Positions 8,519 through 17,947 are shown, counted from the stretch's first letter. The stretch: DNA of 64,000 bases from DASRAP01 sp964503275 (GCA_964503275.1 CAZCZO010000013.1:19809-83808); one strand, 5' to 3'. Numbers and translations are program-made. Notes: generated from the sequence alone by a model not told the origin.

Positions 8519-10167
8519 GGCGCCGCCTCCGCGCGCCCGGCGGGCCGCGTCGGCCCGGGACGCGGATCCGCCGAGAACACGGCCTCAACATAGGCAGCGG
8601 GCGTGGCCAACTCCCGCGCCGTCGCCCCGGCATAGCGCAGGACGTCCTCGGCGCGGAGCGTCAGCCCCACGCCAGCGAGCATGAGCAGGAGGATCGGCAG
8701 TGCCTCGACGAACTTCACCGGGGGCAGAGGCGGCGCCGACGAGGTCCAGAAGTGTCGGATGCCCGCCTTCGCCATCACGACCAGCGCGACGAGGCCCGAA
8801 AGCAGCAGCGCCGCGAACAGCAGCCATCCCGCGGCGGGCGCCGTGGTCGGCCCACCGTCGACGATGGGGCGCATCACGGCGCTCAGCAGGGCGAGCTTCG
8901 CGACGAAGCCCGACAGGGGCGGCAGGCCCGCGACCAGCACCGCGCAGATCATGAAGCCCAGTCCGAGCAGGGCGAGCGGGATCGGGAGCCGGCGACCCAC
9001 CAGTGGCATCTCCGCGTCGTCGAGATTGGTGTCCTCGTCCGGTTCCGGATCGAGCTCCGCGAGGCGCGCGCTGCCGCCGCTGGCCATGCGCTCGATCTGC
9101 TCGACCAGCAGGAACAGCGCACTCGCCGCCACAGTGGCACTGAGCAGGTAGTACAGGGCGGCCGACAGCGCGGCCTCACTGCCGAGGCCCAGCGCGGCCA
9201 GCAGCGTGCCCGACGACACGAGGATCGAGAAGCCGGCGACGCGTGCGAGCGGTCGATCCGCGATCATGCCGATGGTCCCGAACAGCAACGTGGCGAGCCC
9301 GCCGACCACGAAGAGGTCGGCCCCGAGCCGCGCGGAGGCCCCCGCCTCCGCCGAGAAGCACAGGGTCCAGAGGCGCAGCAGTGTGTACACGCCGAGCTTG
9401 GTCATCAGCGCGAACAGCGCCGCGACCGGCGCACTCGCCGCCTGGTAGGTCGGCACCAGCCAGAAGTTCACCGGCCACATCGCCGCCTTGATGAGGAACG
9501 CCGTCGCGAGCAGCGCGGCACCCGCGTGGAGGAGGCCGCGATCGGCATCGGCGACCTGCGGGACCGTCGCCGCGATGTCGGCCATCGTCAGCGTGCCCGT
9601 GATCCCGTACACCACCGCGATCCCGATCAGGAAGAGCGACGAGGCCACGAGGTTGACGGCGATGTAGTGCAGGCCCGACTTGACGCGCGCCGTGCCCGAG
9701 CCGTGCAGGTGCAGACCGTAGGAGGCCGCCAACGCGACCTCGAAGAACACGAAGAGGTTGAACAGGTCACCGGTGAGGAACGCCCCGTTCAGTCCCATCA
9801 GCAGCAACTGGAACAGCGGATGGAAGTACACCCCCGCCCGCCCCCACGCCGACATCGCATACAGCGCAGCGCTGAACGCGACGGTGCCCGTCAGGACCAG
9901 CAGCAGGGCGCTCAGGCGATCCGCGACCAACACGATGCCGAAGGGTGCCTCCCAGTTGGAGGCGAGATACACCGCGGTCGCCCCACGGTCCCCACCGGCA
10001 TCGACCTGCCAGAGGATCGCGGCGGCGACGCCGAGGCCGAGCAGGGCAGCGGCCGCATTGATGACCGAGGCCAGCACCCGGCGGCGACTGCCGAGCAACA
10101 GCATCAGCATCGCGGCCACCAGCGGCAGGACCACCGGTGCCACCACGAGGTGCGGAAGCGTCGGCAT
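8515..10167 (-). CDS. mrpD: Na+/H+ antiporter subunit D (MrpD/MnhD), complex I-like
   Basis: This 550-residue polytopic protein has about 14 membrane helices. It belongs to the proton-translocating family shared with NuoL/M/N of complex I: FFEVALAASYGL provides the conserved Glu of helix 5, and LIKAAMWPVNFWLVPTYQAAS provides the Lys-bearing helix 7 and the following broken helix. It forms one of the two ion channels of the Mrp complex together with MrpA. An acidic loop (LAELDPEPDEDTNLDDAE) near residues 362-380 is a local peculiarity. Its start overlaps the mrpC stop by one base. Confidence 0.95.
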   Translation of the reverse strand: MPTLPHLVVAPVVLPLVAAMLMLLLGSRRRVLASVINAAAALLGLGVAAAILWQVDAGGDRGATAVYLASNWEAPFGIVLVADRLSALLLVLTGTVAFSAALYAMSAWGRAGVYFHPLFQLLLMGLNGAFLTGDLFNLFVFFEVALAASYGLHLHGSGTARVKSGLHYIAVNLVASSLFLIGIAVVYGITGTLTMADIAATVPQVADADRGLLHAGAALLATAFLIKAAMWPVNFWLVPTYQAASAPVAALFALMTKLGVYTLLRLWTLCFSAEAGASARLGADLFVVGGLATLLFGTIGMIADRPLARVAGFSILVSSGTLLAALGLGSEAALSAALYYLLSATVAASALFLLVEQIERMASGGSARLAELDPEPDEDTNLDDAEMPLVGRRLPIPLALLGLGFMICAVLVAGLPPLSGFVAKLALLSAVMRPIVDGGPTTAPAAGWLLFAALLLSGLVALVVMAKAGIRHFWTSSAPPLPPVKFVEALPILLLMLAGVGLTLRAEDVLRYAGATARELATPAAYVEAVFSADPRPGPTRPAGRAEAAP

Positions 10168-10511
10168 CAGGCGAAGTCCTCGAGGCCGTCCACATGGTCG
10201 GTGCGGTGCAGACCGCGCGATGCCAAGAGGACGACGAGGAAGAGTGCGGTGGTCGCGAACCCGATGACGATGGCCGTGAGCACCAAGGCCTGCGGGACGG
10301 GATCGCTGTGATGCGCGAGGTCGGTCGGTGCACCGGGGACCACCAGCGGCGGTCGCGCCACGACCAGCGAGCCGACGCTGAAGATGAAGAGGTTCACCGC
10401 ATATGAGAGCAGCACCAATCCCAACACCACCTGGAAGGTGCGCGGACGCAGCACGAGCCAGACCCCCGACCCGGCCAGCACGCCGATCACCAACGCGAGG
10501 ATCGCTTCCAT
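10167..10511 (-). CDS. mrpC: Na+/H+ antiporter subunit C (MrpC/MnhC), NuoK-like
   Basis: This 114-residue protein has three membrane helices and is homologous to complex I subunit NuoK. The first segments show GVLAGSGVWLVLRPRTFQV, and helix 2 has LLSYAVNLFIFSVG. The third helix has DPVPQALVLTAIVIGFATTA, where DPxPQALVLTAIVI is diagnostic for MrpC. The start at 10511 was chosen because its ATG shares an A with the TGA stop of the upstream gene (TGATG), a standard re-initiation overlap. The C-terminal tail is short and acidic. Confidence 0.94.
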   Translation of the reverse strand: MEAILALVIGVLAGSGVWLVLRPRTFQVVLGLVLLSYAVNLFIFSVGSLVVARPPLVVPGAPTDLAHHSDPVPQALVLTAIVIGFATTALFLVVLLASRGLHRTDHVDGLEDFA

Positions 10512-13426
10512 CAGCGTGACTCCGGCGCGCGGGCCGCCGAGGGGCGCGGCGGCCCGCTGCGGTGCGAGCGGATCGATTGGTGGGCCAGTGCGATCTGGAT
10601 CAGCAGCGTGGAGCCCACCACCACCGCGAAGATCCCGAGGTCGAAGAGCATCGCACTGGGCAGATGGACCTCGCCCACGAGCGGCAGCGTGACGTGCGCC
10701 GTGTGGGTGGTCAGGAACGGATAGCCGAGCAGCAGCGCGCCGAGTCCGGTGCCGGTCGCACACAGGGCGCCGAGAGCGATCCAGCGCACCGGCTGCATGC
10801 CGGAGCGTGCCTCGACCCAGTGGGTGCCCGCGACGAGGTAGTGCATCAGGAACACGATCGCGATCGTGAGGCCCGCCACGAATCCCCCGCCGGGGGCGTT
10901 GTGGCCGCGGAACAGCAGATGCAGCGCGATGGCCACGGCCAGCGGATACAACAGACGGGCGATGACCGAGGGCACCATCAAGTAGCCGCGCTCTTCGTCG
11001 GTGGCCGTGCGAGGATTCACCAGATCCGTGACGATGTCGCGCGGCAGGACCTGTTGCTGAGGCGGCGCCTCGACACTCTCGGCGGCGGGGCGGAAGCGCC
11101 GGAGCAGCGCGTACACCGTCAGCGCGACCGCAGCGAGCACGGTGATCTCGCCCAGGGTGTCGAGGGCCCGGAAGTCCACCAACATCACGTTCACCACGTT
11201 GGTGCCGCCCCCTTCGGGCAGGGCTCGGCTCAGGAAGAACGGCGCGATGCCCTCCTGGGCCGGCCGCGTCAGCAGTGCGTACGAGAGCGCCGCCAGCCCG
11301 CTGCCGGCACCGACGGCCAATGCGAGATCACGGCCGCGGCGCCCATGGTCGCGCCACGTCAGCGGCGGCGTCACATCCTGGCGCCGCATCGGCAGCCAGC
11401 GCAGGCCCAGCAGGAAGAGGATCGTCGTCACGACCTCGACCACCAGTTGCGTCAAGGCCAGGTCGGGCGCCGAGAACCACACGAAGGTGAGGGCGGTGAC
11501 CAGTCCAGCGCCGCCGAGCAGCGTGAGCGCGACCATGCGGTGGAACTTCGCCTGCACCGCGACGCCCACCGCGCAGACCATGCCGATCACCCAGAGCAGC
11601 GCGAACGCGGGCGAGGCGGGCAGGCGCGTGCGGTCGCCCGCGGAGAAGGGCGAATGCTGTGAGGCCAGTCCGGCGAGTCCGACCGCGACGATGATCACCA
11701 GGAACAGCTGGGATTGGAGCCGTGTCGAGCCGAGCATCCCACTGGCCCGGTGCGCGCCGCGCACACAGGCGGCGAGGCCACGCTCGAAGAGCCGTTTCCC
11801 ATTCCAGCGCGACGCCAGCGGGGCGTTCGTGAGCGCCCCGTCGGCCTGCTGCCCGCGGAGCCACCGATGCCCCAGCACACCCGCCACGATCGCCAGCACG
11901 CTCATCACCAACGGCGCGTTGATCCCGTGCCACACGGCGAGGCTGTACTCCGGCAGCGCGCCGCCGACCACGGGCCGTGCTGCGGCGGCCAGGAGTGGCC
12001 CGACCGAGATCGCCGGTGCGATCCCGACCACGAGGCAGAGGAGGACGAGCACGTCGACCGGGATCCGCATCCACAGGGGTGGCTCCTCCGGCTGGCGCGG
12101 GAGGTCGGCGGCCGGCCGGCCGAAGAAGATGTCGTAGCCGAAGCGCAGGGAATACACCACCGCGAACGCACCGGCGACCGTCGCGAGCACCGGCAGGGCG
12201 ATCTCCACCCAGGGACGCGACTCGATGAACACCGCCTCGGCGAAGAACATCTCCTTCGAGAGGAAGCCATTGAGCAGTGGCACGCCCGCCATCGCGGCGC
12301 TCGCGACCAGCGCCAGCGCTCCCGTGATCGGCATGGCCCGCAGCAGACCACGCAGACGGCGGATGTCGCGGGTGCCCGTCTCGTGGTCCACGATCCCCGC
12401 CGCCATGAACAGCGACGCCTTGAACGTGGCGTGGTTCATGATGTGGAACACCCCGGCGACCGCCGCGACCGCGGTATTCAGCCCGAACAGCAGGGTGATG
12501 AGCCCCAAGTGGCTGATCGTCGAGTACGCAAGGAGCCGCTTGAGGTCGGTCTGGAACATGGCCAGATAGGAGCCGACCAGCAGCGTGGCCAAGCCCACGC
12601 CCGTCACCAGGCCGAACCACAGCTCGGTGCCCGACAGCACCGGCCACAGCCGGGCGAGCAGGAAGGTGCCGGCCTTGACCATCGTGGCCGAGTGCAGATA
12701 CGCCGAGGCCGGGGTGGGCGCGGTCATCGCCCGCGGCAGCCAGACGTGGAAAGGGAACTGCGCACTCTTGGTGAACACGCCGAGCAGGACCAGCAGCAGC
12801 GCGACGGGATACAGCGGATGCGCGCGGATCACCGCGCCCGCCGCGAGCACGAGGTCGAGGTCGTAGCTGCCGACGATGTGGCCGAGGATCACGACCCCGC
12901 CGAGCAAGGCCAGCCCGCCCGCGCCGGTGACCGTGAGCGCCATGAGCGCGCCGCGCCGTGCGTCCTCGCGGTGGTACCAGTAGCCCACGAGGAGGAACGA
13001 GAAGAGGCTGGTGAGCTCCCAGCAGATGGCCAACTGGATGAGGTTGCCCGAGACCACGACGCCGAGCATCGCGCCCATGAATGCGAGCAGCGACGCGTAG
13101 AAGCGGGCCACCGGATCCTCGGGCGACATGTAATAGCGCGCGTAGAGCACCACCAGCGTGCCGATACCTGTCACGAGCATCGCGAACATCCAGGCGAAGC
13201 CATCGACGCGGATCACGAGTTCGACGCCGAGCGTCGGGATCCAGGCGATGCGCTCCAGGAGCACGCCCCCATCGCGCACCGCCGGGAACAGACTGCCGAC
13301 CCACAGGGCCGCACTCAGCGACACCGCGCCGACGAACGTGGCGAGGAGGGTCCGGGCCCGCGTGGGGAGCAGGGCCGTGATGATCCCGCCGACGAACGGC
13401 AGCAACACGAGGACGATGAGCGGCAT
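10511..13426 (-). CDS. mrpA: Fused Na+/H+ antiporter subunits A and B (MrpA-MrpB)
   Basis: This 971-residue polytopic protein joins two subunits. Residues 1-780 are MrpA, the NuoL-like core, with channel residues Glu137 (AICWELTSLFSF) and Lys220 (GVFTKSAQFPFHVWLP), then HSATMVKAG and a NuoJ-like region. Residues about 820-950 are MrpB (ARLLYPLAVAIALHLLFRG, APGGGFVAGL). Fused A-B subunits are known in Gram-negative 'group 2' Mrp operons. The protein carries the main proton and sodium path. It starts 15 bases after the stop of the small membrane gene at 13442, so that gene probably belongs to the operon. Confidence 0.95.
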   Translation of the reverse strand: MPLIVLVLLPFVGGIITALLPTRARTLLATFVGAVSLSAALWVGSLFPAVRDGGVLLERIAWIPTLGVELVIRVDGFAWMFAMLVTGIGTLVVLYARYYMSPEDPVARFYASLLAFMGAMLGVVVSGNLIQLAICWELTSLFSFLLVGYWYHREDARRGALMALTVTGAGGLALLGGVVILGHIVGSYDLDLVLAAGAVIRAHPLYPVALLLVLLGVFTKSAQFPFHVWLPRAMTAPTPASAYLHSATMVKAGTFLLARLWPVLSGTELWFGLVTGVGLATLLVGSYLAMFQTDLKRLLAYSTISHLGLITLLFGLNTAVAAVAGVFHIMNHATFKASLFMAAGIVDHETGTRDIRRLRGLLRAMPITGALALVASAAMAGVPLLNGFLSKEMFFAEAVFIESRPWVEIALPVLATVAGAFAVVYSLRFGYDIFFGRPAADLPRQPEEPPLWMRIPVDVLVLLCLVVGIAPAISVGPLLAAAARPVVGGALPEYSLAVWHGINAPLVMSVLAIVAGVLGHRWLRGQQADGALTNAPLASRWNGKRLFERGLAACVRGAHRASGMLGSTRLQSQLFLVIIVAVGLAGLASQHSPFSAGDRTRLPASPAFALLWVIGMVCAVGVAVQAKFHRMVALTLLGGAGLVTALTFVWFSAPDLALTQLVVEVVTTILFLLGLRWLPMRRQDVTPPLTWRDHGRRGRDLALAVGAGSGLAALSYALLTRPAQEGIAPFFLSRALPEGGGTNVVNVMLVDFRALDTLGEITVLAAVALTVYALLRRFRPAAESVEAPPQQQVLPRDIVTDLVNPRTATDEERGYLMVPSVIARLLYPLAVAIALHLLFRGHNAPGGGFVAGLTIAIVFLMHYLVAGTHWVEARSGMQPVRWIALGALCATGTGLGALLLGYPFLTTHTAHVTLPLVGEVHLPSAMLFDLGIFAVVVGSTLLIQIALAHQSIRSHRSGPPRPSAARAPESR

Positions 13427-13441
13427 CGGCGTGTCGCTCGG

Positions 13442-13852
13442 TCAGTCGGTGGCCGACCGCGCCGACGCGGGGGACTGCGCGCTGGGCTCCAGGACGCCGG
13501 CGTCGATCAACATCCCTTCGATGGCCTCGGGGACCATCGTGGGCCACAGCAGGAGACCACGCAGGAGCACCAGCGGACGCGCGCGCCGGTCGCGGCCGCG
13601 ATAGTGGTAGCGCGCCCACAGCTCGTAGAGGAACGCGACCACGCCGCCGAACGCCGCGAACACGCACCACGTGACGACCGCGACGCGCCACTCGAGCACC
13701 AGGAACATCCACAGCCCGAAGCCGTACGCGGTGACCATCCCCATCAGGCGCACTTCGCGCAGCACTGGATGCAGGACGAGCAGGCACCCCGTGAACAGCG
13801 CGATGCCGAAGAGCATCAGCGCCCACATGATGTCGATGTACCAGACGGTCAT
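13442..13852 (-). CDS. Small membrane protein leading the Mrp operon
   Basis: This encodes 136 residues with three hydrophobic helices (about 4-26, 38-52 and 58-78) and a basic cytoplasmic tail containing YHYRGRDRRARPLVLLRG. I do not recognise it as an Mrp subunit. It begins the operon, 15 bases before mrpA, so it may be an accessory or assembly factor. The start at 13852 (MTVWYIDIMW) was preferred over an upstream in-frame start whose extra residues are Arg/Ala-rich and unlike a membrane protein. The divergent dioxygenase promoter lies 70-145 bases upstream. Confidence 0.75.
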   Translation of the reverse strand: MTVWYIDIMWALMLFGIALFTGCLLVLHPVLREVRLMGMVTAYGFGLWMFLVLEWRVAVVTWCVFAAFGGVVAFLYELWARYHYRGRDRRARPLVLLRGLLLWPTMVPEAIEGMLIDAGVLEPSAQSPASARSATD

Positions 13853-13923
13853 ACCTGCCAATCTATACCGCGGGCCCCGTCGCGCCGTGCGGCCGCGGCG
13901 CGACGCCGCCGTGGCCTGTGGCC

Positions 13924-13952
13924 TTGACATTGTGTGTTATAACACTTATTGT
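13924..13952 (+). promoter_or_regulatory. Promoter with palindromic operator upstream of the dioxygenase
   Basis: TTGACA (13924-13929), a 17-base spacer and TATTGT (13947-13952) make a good sigma70-type promoter for the gene at 13997. The spacer contains a perfect 12-base palindrome, GTGTTATAACAC (13934-13945), placed where a bound repressor would block RNA polymerase. It also lies in the divergent space of the Mrp operon, so both units could be controlled. No regulator gene is adjacent. Confidence 0.65.
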
Positions 13953-13996
13953 ACATCAGCAGGGACCACACGTCACCCCCTCGCTGGAGTACGGCC

Positions 13997-14932
13997 ATGG
14001 CTGTCCGCACACAGGATCTCTTCGGGGCGCAGCCGGAGCCGCTGCCCGCCGACCCCGGCAGTTACGGCCTGCCGCCCAGCGGGGCGCGGCTGCCCGACGG
14101 CACGCGACTCGGGCCCGTGCGGCTCCGGGTCGCCGATCTCACCCGCTCGCTCGCGTTCTACGAGCAGGTCCTGGGCTTGCGTGTGATCGCGCGGGAGGCG
14201 CAGGTCGCATCCCTCGCGGCGCAGGACGATGAACGCGTGCTCGTGATCCTCGAGGCGCGGGCCGGCACCGGCCCTTCGCGTCGCGGCCGCCTCGGGCTCT
14301 ATCACTTCGCCATCTTGCTGCCAGACCGGCCGTCGCTGGGTCGCTTCGTGCAGCATCTCGCGGGGCTCGGCGTGGGCGCGGGGGCCGGCGATCACCTGGT
14401 GAGCGAGGCCTTCTACCTCAGCGATCCCGACGGGCTCGGCATCGAGGTCTATGCCGATCGACCGCGCGACACCTGGCGCCGCATCGGGCGTGAGCTGATG
14501 CTCGCGACGGATCCGGTCGATGTCCCAGCGCTCGTGGCCGCGGCGGCGGGCTCGGCGTGGCGCGGGATGCCGGCGGGCACGGTCATCGGACACGTGCATC
14601 TGCATGTCGGCGACCTCGATCGCGCGGCGTCCTTCTATGCCGATGGACTCGGGTTCGATCGCATGACGTGGAGTTACCCCGGGGCGCTGTTCCTCGGCGC
14701 CGGTGGGTACCACCATCACCTGGGTACGAACACGTGGTCCGGCCCCAACGCACAGGCCCCCGCCGCAGACGAGGCGCGGCTCATCGCCTGGACCATTGAG
14801 CTGCGCTCGCGCGAGGCGCTGCAGCGCGTCGCCGAACAGCTGACCCGCGCCGGGCACGCGGTCGCGACACCGCGCGAGGGCGTCCTGCTGGTGTCGGACC
14901 CCTGGGGCACGCAGGTCGAGCTGATCGCATAG
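13997..14932 (+). CDS. VOC-family ring-cleavage dioxygenase (CatE-like)
   Basis: This encodes 311 residues with two vicinal-oxygen-chelate domains (about 40-155 and 195-310), as in extradiol catechol 2,3-dioxygenases of the CatE type. The C-terminal domain keeps plausible metal ligands: His199 (IGHVHLHVGDLDRA), a histidine of the GGYHHHLGTNTW loop (His239-241) and Glu308 (GTQVELIA). Members open catechols or handle quinone and thiol adducts. The start was chosen for GGAG 7 bases upstream; an upstream start would add residues inside the promoter. It appears monocistronic and regulated by the palindromic operator. The aromatic substrate is inferred. Confidence 0.85.
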   Translation: MAVRTQDLFGAQPEPLPADPGSYGLPPSGARLPDGTRLGPVRLRVADLTRSLAFYEQVLGLRVIAREAQVASLAAQDDERVLVILEARAGTGPSRRGRLGLYHFAILLPDRPSLGRFVQHLAGLGVGAGAGDHLVSEAFYLSDPDGLGIEVYADRPRDTWRRIGRELMLATDPVDVPALVAAAAGSAWRGMPAGTVIGHVHLHVGDLDRAASFYADGLGFDRMTWSYPGALFLGAGGYHHHLGTNTWSGPNAQAPAADEARLIAWTIELRSREALQRVAEQLTRAGHAVATPREGVLLVSDPWGTQVELIA

Positions 14933-15037
14933 ATCGCCGAGGCACCGCGCTCCCGGGCGCGGCCCGGCGGTGTTCGCGTCGCCGGACACCCGGACCATCC
15001 CTTGCGATCCGCGTGCGTGCCGCGGACCTTGCAACGC

Positions 15038-16108
15038 ATGACCACACCGCCTGCGTTCCGCGCGACCCGCTGGGTCGCGCTGTTGTTGTTGACGGCCTGT
15101 GCCGACGCCACCTCGCCTCGGCAGGGTACCGTGGATCTCGCCGCGCTCTTCGCCGCGCCGACGGCGGCGGAGGTCGCACAGGTCCGGGCCCAATGGGCGA
15201 TGCGGAGCACGGTGGCGGCGGGAGTGCGTCACGAGATGACCACGACGTTCCCGATCGGGTCCGTGCCGGGGACGCTCCGCGTGCTGTCGCACGTGGTGGA
15301 CGGTCACCGACACGTGGGCGTGGTGGTCGCGCGCGCCGATGCCACGCCGGGCAGTCTGCCCGTGCTGCTCTATGCGCACGGTGGCGATCAAGGCGCCTCG
15401 GCCGGCGAGCTCGAGCTGTTGTTCCTTGCCCTCGGCGCGCAGGCGGCGGACTACGTCTGGGTGGTCCCTGCCTTCCGTTCCGAGGCACTCACGGTCGGGT
15501 CGCAGGTGTTCCGCGCCGAGGGGGCCCCGTCGCCGTGGGACCGCGACGTGGACGATGCGCTGTCGCTGTTGTCGGTGGTGTTCGCGGAGGTGCCCGCGGC
15601 AGACCCGGCGCGCGTGGCGGTGCTCGGGCTCAGCCGCGGCGCCGGGGTCGGACTCCTGATGGCGGCGCGGGACGCGCGCATCGACGCGGTGGTGTCGTTC
15701 TTCGGGCCCACGGATTTCTTCGATCCGTGGACGCAGGACATCGTGACCGACGCGCTCGACGGTCGCCGACGGGACCTGCCCGGGCTCGCGTGGTTGGATG
15801 CGCAGTTCATCCAGCCGCTGCGTCGCGGCGACGACGGGGTGGAGGTCCTGCGCGGGGAATTGATCCGTCGCTCGGCGGTGCTCTTTGCGTCGTCGCTGCC
15901 GGCGGTACAGGTGCATCACGGCACGGCCGACACGGTGGTGGCCTTCAGCCAGGCACAGCGGCTCGATCAGGTGATGCGTGGACTGGGCCGAGCCGCACCG
16001 TCCTACCAGTTCTACCAGTATCCGGGCGCCGGGCATAACCCCATCCAGATGTTCGGGAGCACCGGTCGTGCGGCGGCGTTCGTGGCGGCGGTGATCGGAC
16101 CGCCGTGA
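15038..16108 (+). CDS. Exported alpha/beta-hydrolase lipoprotein
   Basis: This 356-residue protein has a lipoprotein signal (WVALLLLTAC|ADATS). The alpha/beta-hydrolase features are YAHGGDQGAS, an oxyanion-type HGG; the nucleophile elbow VLGLSRGAGVGLL with Ser in GLSRG; VHHGTADTVV carrying the acidic residue; and PGAGHNPIQM carrying the catalytic His. It resembles prolyl-oligopeptidase-like or acetyl-esterase-type enzymes. The start is an ATG right before the hydrophobic signal. The spacing to the dioxygenase is 105 bases with no recognisable signal, so a link is not supported. The substrate is unknown. Confidence 0.82.
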   Translation: MTTPPAFRATRWVALLLLTACADATSPRQGTVDLAALFAAPTAAEVAQVRAQWAMRSTVAAGVRHEMTTTFPIGSVPGTLRVLSHVVDGHRHVGVVVARADATPGSLPVLLYAHGGDQGASAGELELLFLALGAQAADYVWVVPAFRSEALTVGSQVFRAEGAPSPWDRDVDDALSLLSVVFAEVPAADPARVAVLGLSRGAGVGLLMAARDARIDAVVSFFGPTDFFDPWTQDIVTDALDGRRRDLPGLAWLDAQFIQPLRRGDDGVEVLRGELIRRSAVLFASSLPAVQVHHGTADTVVAFSQAQRLDQVMRGLGRAAPSYQFYQYPGAGHNPIQMFGSTGRAAAFVAAVIGPP

Positions 16109-16233
16109 GCGCGAGGGCGACGCGTGGCGCCTGGGGTCCCCCGCAGGCCTGACACCTGCGCGCCCCGCCGGCCGTAGTGGGCACACGCCCGTCGCCCGCC
16201 CCTGGTCCTCGCCCCCTGCCGCCGGAGCCACCC

Positions 16234-16422
16234 GTGCTCAGTCTCATCGCTCGCCTCTTCGCCCTCCGCCCCTTCCTGTCCATCGCCATCTTCGGGGTAC
16301 CGGTCCTGATCCTCATCGCGATCGGCCTGGCGACGATCGTCGCGCTCAAGGCCCTGGTGTTCGTGGTGTTGCCGGTGGCGTTGGTGGTCTGGTGGTTCCG
16401 CCGGTCGTCCGACCGGGTGTAG
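16234..16422 (+). CDS. Small two-helix membrane protein
   Basis: This encodes 62 residues from a GTG start with GGAG 6 bases upstream. It is almost entirely hydrophobic: an amphipathic start (MLSLIARLFALRPF), two helices (about 15-33 and 35-52), then WWFRRSSDRV as a basic cytoplasmic end. No family is recognised. The next gene starts 10 bases after the stop, which suggests co-transcription with the M24 peptidase. Small proteins of this kind often tune transporters or envelope proteases, but nothing here shows a partner. Confidence 0.55.
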   Translation: MLSLIARLFALRPFLSIAIFGVPVLILIAIGLATIVALKALVFVVLPVALVVWWFRRSSDRV

Positions 16423-16432
16423 TTTGGGCCGC

Positions 16433-17785
16433 ATGGCCCGTCCCGTCCTGCTCTCGCTCCTCGCGCTCGGCGTCCTTGCCCTGCGCGCTGCCCCCGCTGC
16501 GGCGCAGCGCGTGCCCGAGGCCGACCTGTTGTTGCCGTGGTCGCAGCAGCTCGCGGCGCGCGAGGCCTGGTTGCCCGCGCGGCATGCGCTGCTGCTCCCG
16601 ATGATGCGCGAGCACGGCATCGCGATGTGGATCGTCGCCAATGAGGAGTTCCACGACGATCCCGCCGTGCATCAGATCGCGCCGCCGCGTCCGTACGCGG
16701 GCAATCGCGACTGGTTCGTCTTCATCGATGCAGGGGCTGATGGCCTCAAGAAGCACGCCATCACGGGCTTCACCGAGGAACATCTCGCGCGGTTCTTCGA
16801 CGCCCCGACCACCGAGCCCTTACCGCCGGCCCAGGCGCTCCGCGCGTTGGTCGAGCGGCATCGTCCGGCGACGATCGCCCTGGGCATCGGCGGCACGCGG
16901 GGCCATACGCGCACGCTGACCCACGACAGTCACCGTTGGTTGGCGGAGGTGCTGGGCCCCGAATGGGCGGCCCGCTTCGTCCCCGCCGCGCCGCTGCTCG
17001 ACGCGCTGCTGGACACGCGCCTGCCTGCTGAACGTCCGCACTATGCGGTCGCGATGCAGGTCACGGAGGCCATCGTCCGGCGCGCGTTGTCGAATGCGGT
17101 GATCACGCCCGGCCTGACGACGGTGGGCGACGTCCGGCGCGCGCTCTACGACATGTTGTGGGCGGCGGGCGTGCGCACTTGGTTCCAGCCCGATCTGCGG
17201 GTCCAGCGCGCGGAGGGCGATGTCGCCACCTCGCGGGGGTTCCTGGCCGTGGCGCCGGAGTCCACGGTGATCCGGCGCGGCGACCTCGTGCACATCGACT
17301 TCGGCATCAGCTACATGGGCTTCGACACGGACTGGCAGAAGATGGCCTATGTGCTCCGCGAGGGAGAGACGGATGTGCCGCCGGGACTCCGGCGGGCCTT
17401 GGCCAACACCAACGCGCTACAGGACGCGCTGACGCGGCGTCACGCCCGGCCTGGCCGTACGGCGGGCGAGGTCTTCAACGCGACCATGGCCGAGATGCGC
17501 GCGGCGGGGATCGAGGCCATGATCTACTCGCATCCCATCGGGACGCAGGGGCATGGGCTGGGGCCGTCCATCGACTTTCGCAGCGGTCTGCGCAGCGACA
17601 GTACCCGGGCCGGGACGCGGCTCCGCCCAGGCTCCTACATGAGCATCGAGCTGAACACCAGCACGCCGGTGCCGGAGTGGGGCGGCAAGGCCGTCTTCGT
17701 GATGATGGAGGACATCGCCGAGCTCACGGAGACGGGCTACCTGTTCTTCCGGCCGCGGCAGGAGGCGTTCTACCTGATCCGCTGA
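16433..17785 (+). CDS. Exported M24-family metallopeptidase (Xaa-Pro aminopeptidase-like)
   Basis: This 450-residue protein has a cleavable signal ending APAAA|QRVPEAD. The C-terminal pita-bread domain has the dinuclear metal ligands Asp289 (VHIDFG), a second Asp in GFDTDWQ, His374 (TQGHGLGPS), Glu406 (SIELNTS) and Glu426 (VMMEDI). The N-terminal creatinase-like domain covers about 30-200. Family members remove N-terminal residues before proline. Export suggests a role in periplasmic or external peptide scavenging. ATG 16433 was preferred to a TTG nine bases upstream. Confidence 0.88.
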   Translation: MARPVLLSLLALGVLALRAAPAAAQRVPEADLLLPWSQQLAAREAWLPARHALLLPMMREHGIAMWIVANEEFHDDPAVHQIAPPRPYAGNRDWFVFIDAGADGLKKHAITGFTEEHLARFFDAPTTEPLPPAQALRALVERHRPATIALGIGGTRGHTRTLTHDSHRWLAEVLGPEWAARFVPAAPLLDALLDTRLPAERPHYAVAMQVTEAIVRRALSNAVITPGLTTVGDVRRALYDMLWAAGVRTWFQPDLRVQRAEGDVATSRGFLAVAPESTVIRRGDLVHIDFGISYMGFDTDWQKMAYVLREGETDVPPGLRRALANTNALQDALTRRHARPGRTAGEVFNATMAEMRAAGIEAMIYSHPIGTQGHGLGPSIDFRSGLRSDSTRAGTRLRPGSYMSIELNTSTPVPEWGGKAVFVMMEDIAELTETGYLFFRPRQEAFYLIR

Positions 17786-17947
17786 GCGCGCGCGGCGACC
17801 GCTGCCGGGAGCGGCGGCGTTGCCAACAGATCGGGAACCTGGTCCGTAGTCCTTGGCTTTACCCGTGTTCCGCAGGTTCATACCGGGAACACCTTCGCCC
17901 CCGCCAGCCGGACCCGGCTGCCGGCTCCCCCGACCTGACCACTTCGT

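Noticed and set aside
16142..16160. Hairpin CGCAGG-N7-CCTGCG after the hydrolase gene
   Set aside because: The stem has only 6 pairs in GC-rich DNA, which is expected by chance.
13973..16231. A 752-codon minus-strand frame opposite the dioxygenase and hydrolase genes
   Set aside because: Its composition is Arg/His/Pro/Gly-rich with no motif, while the + strand genes have clear motifs, signals and ribosome-binding sites.
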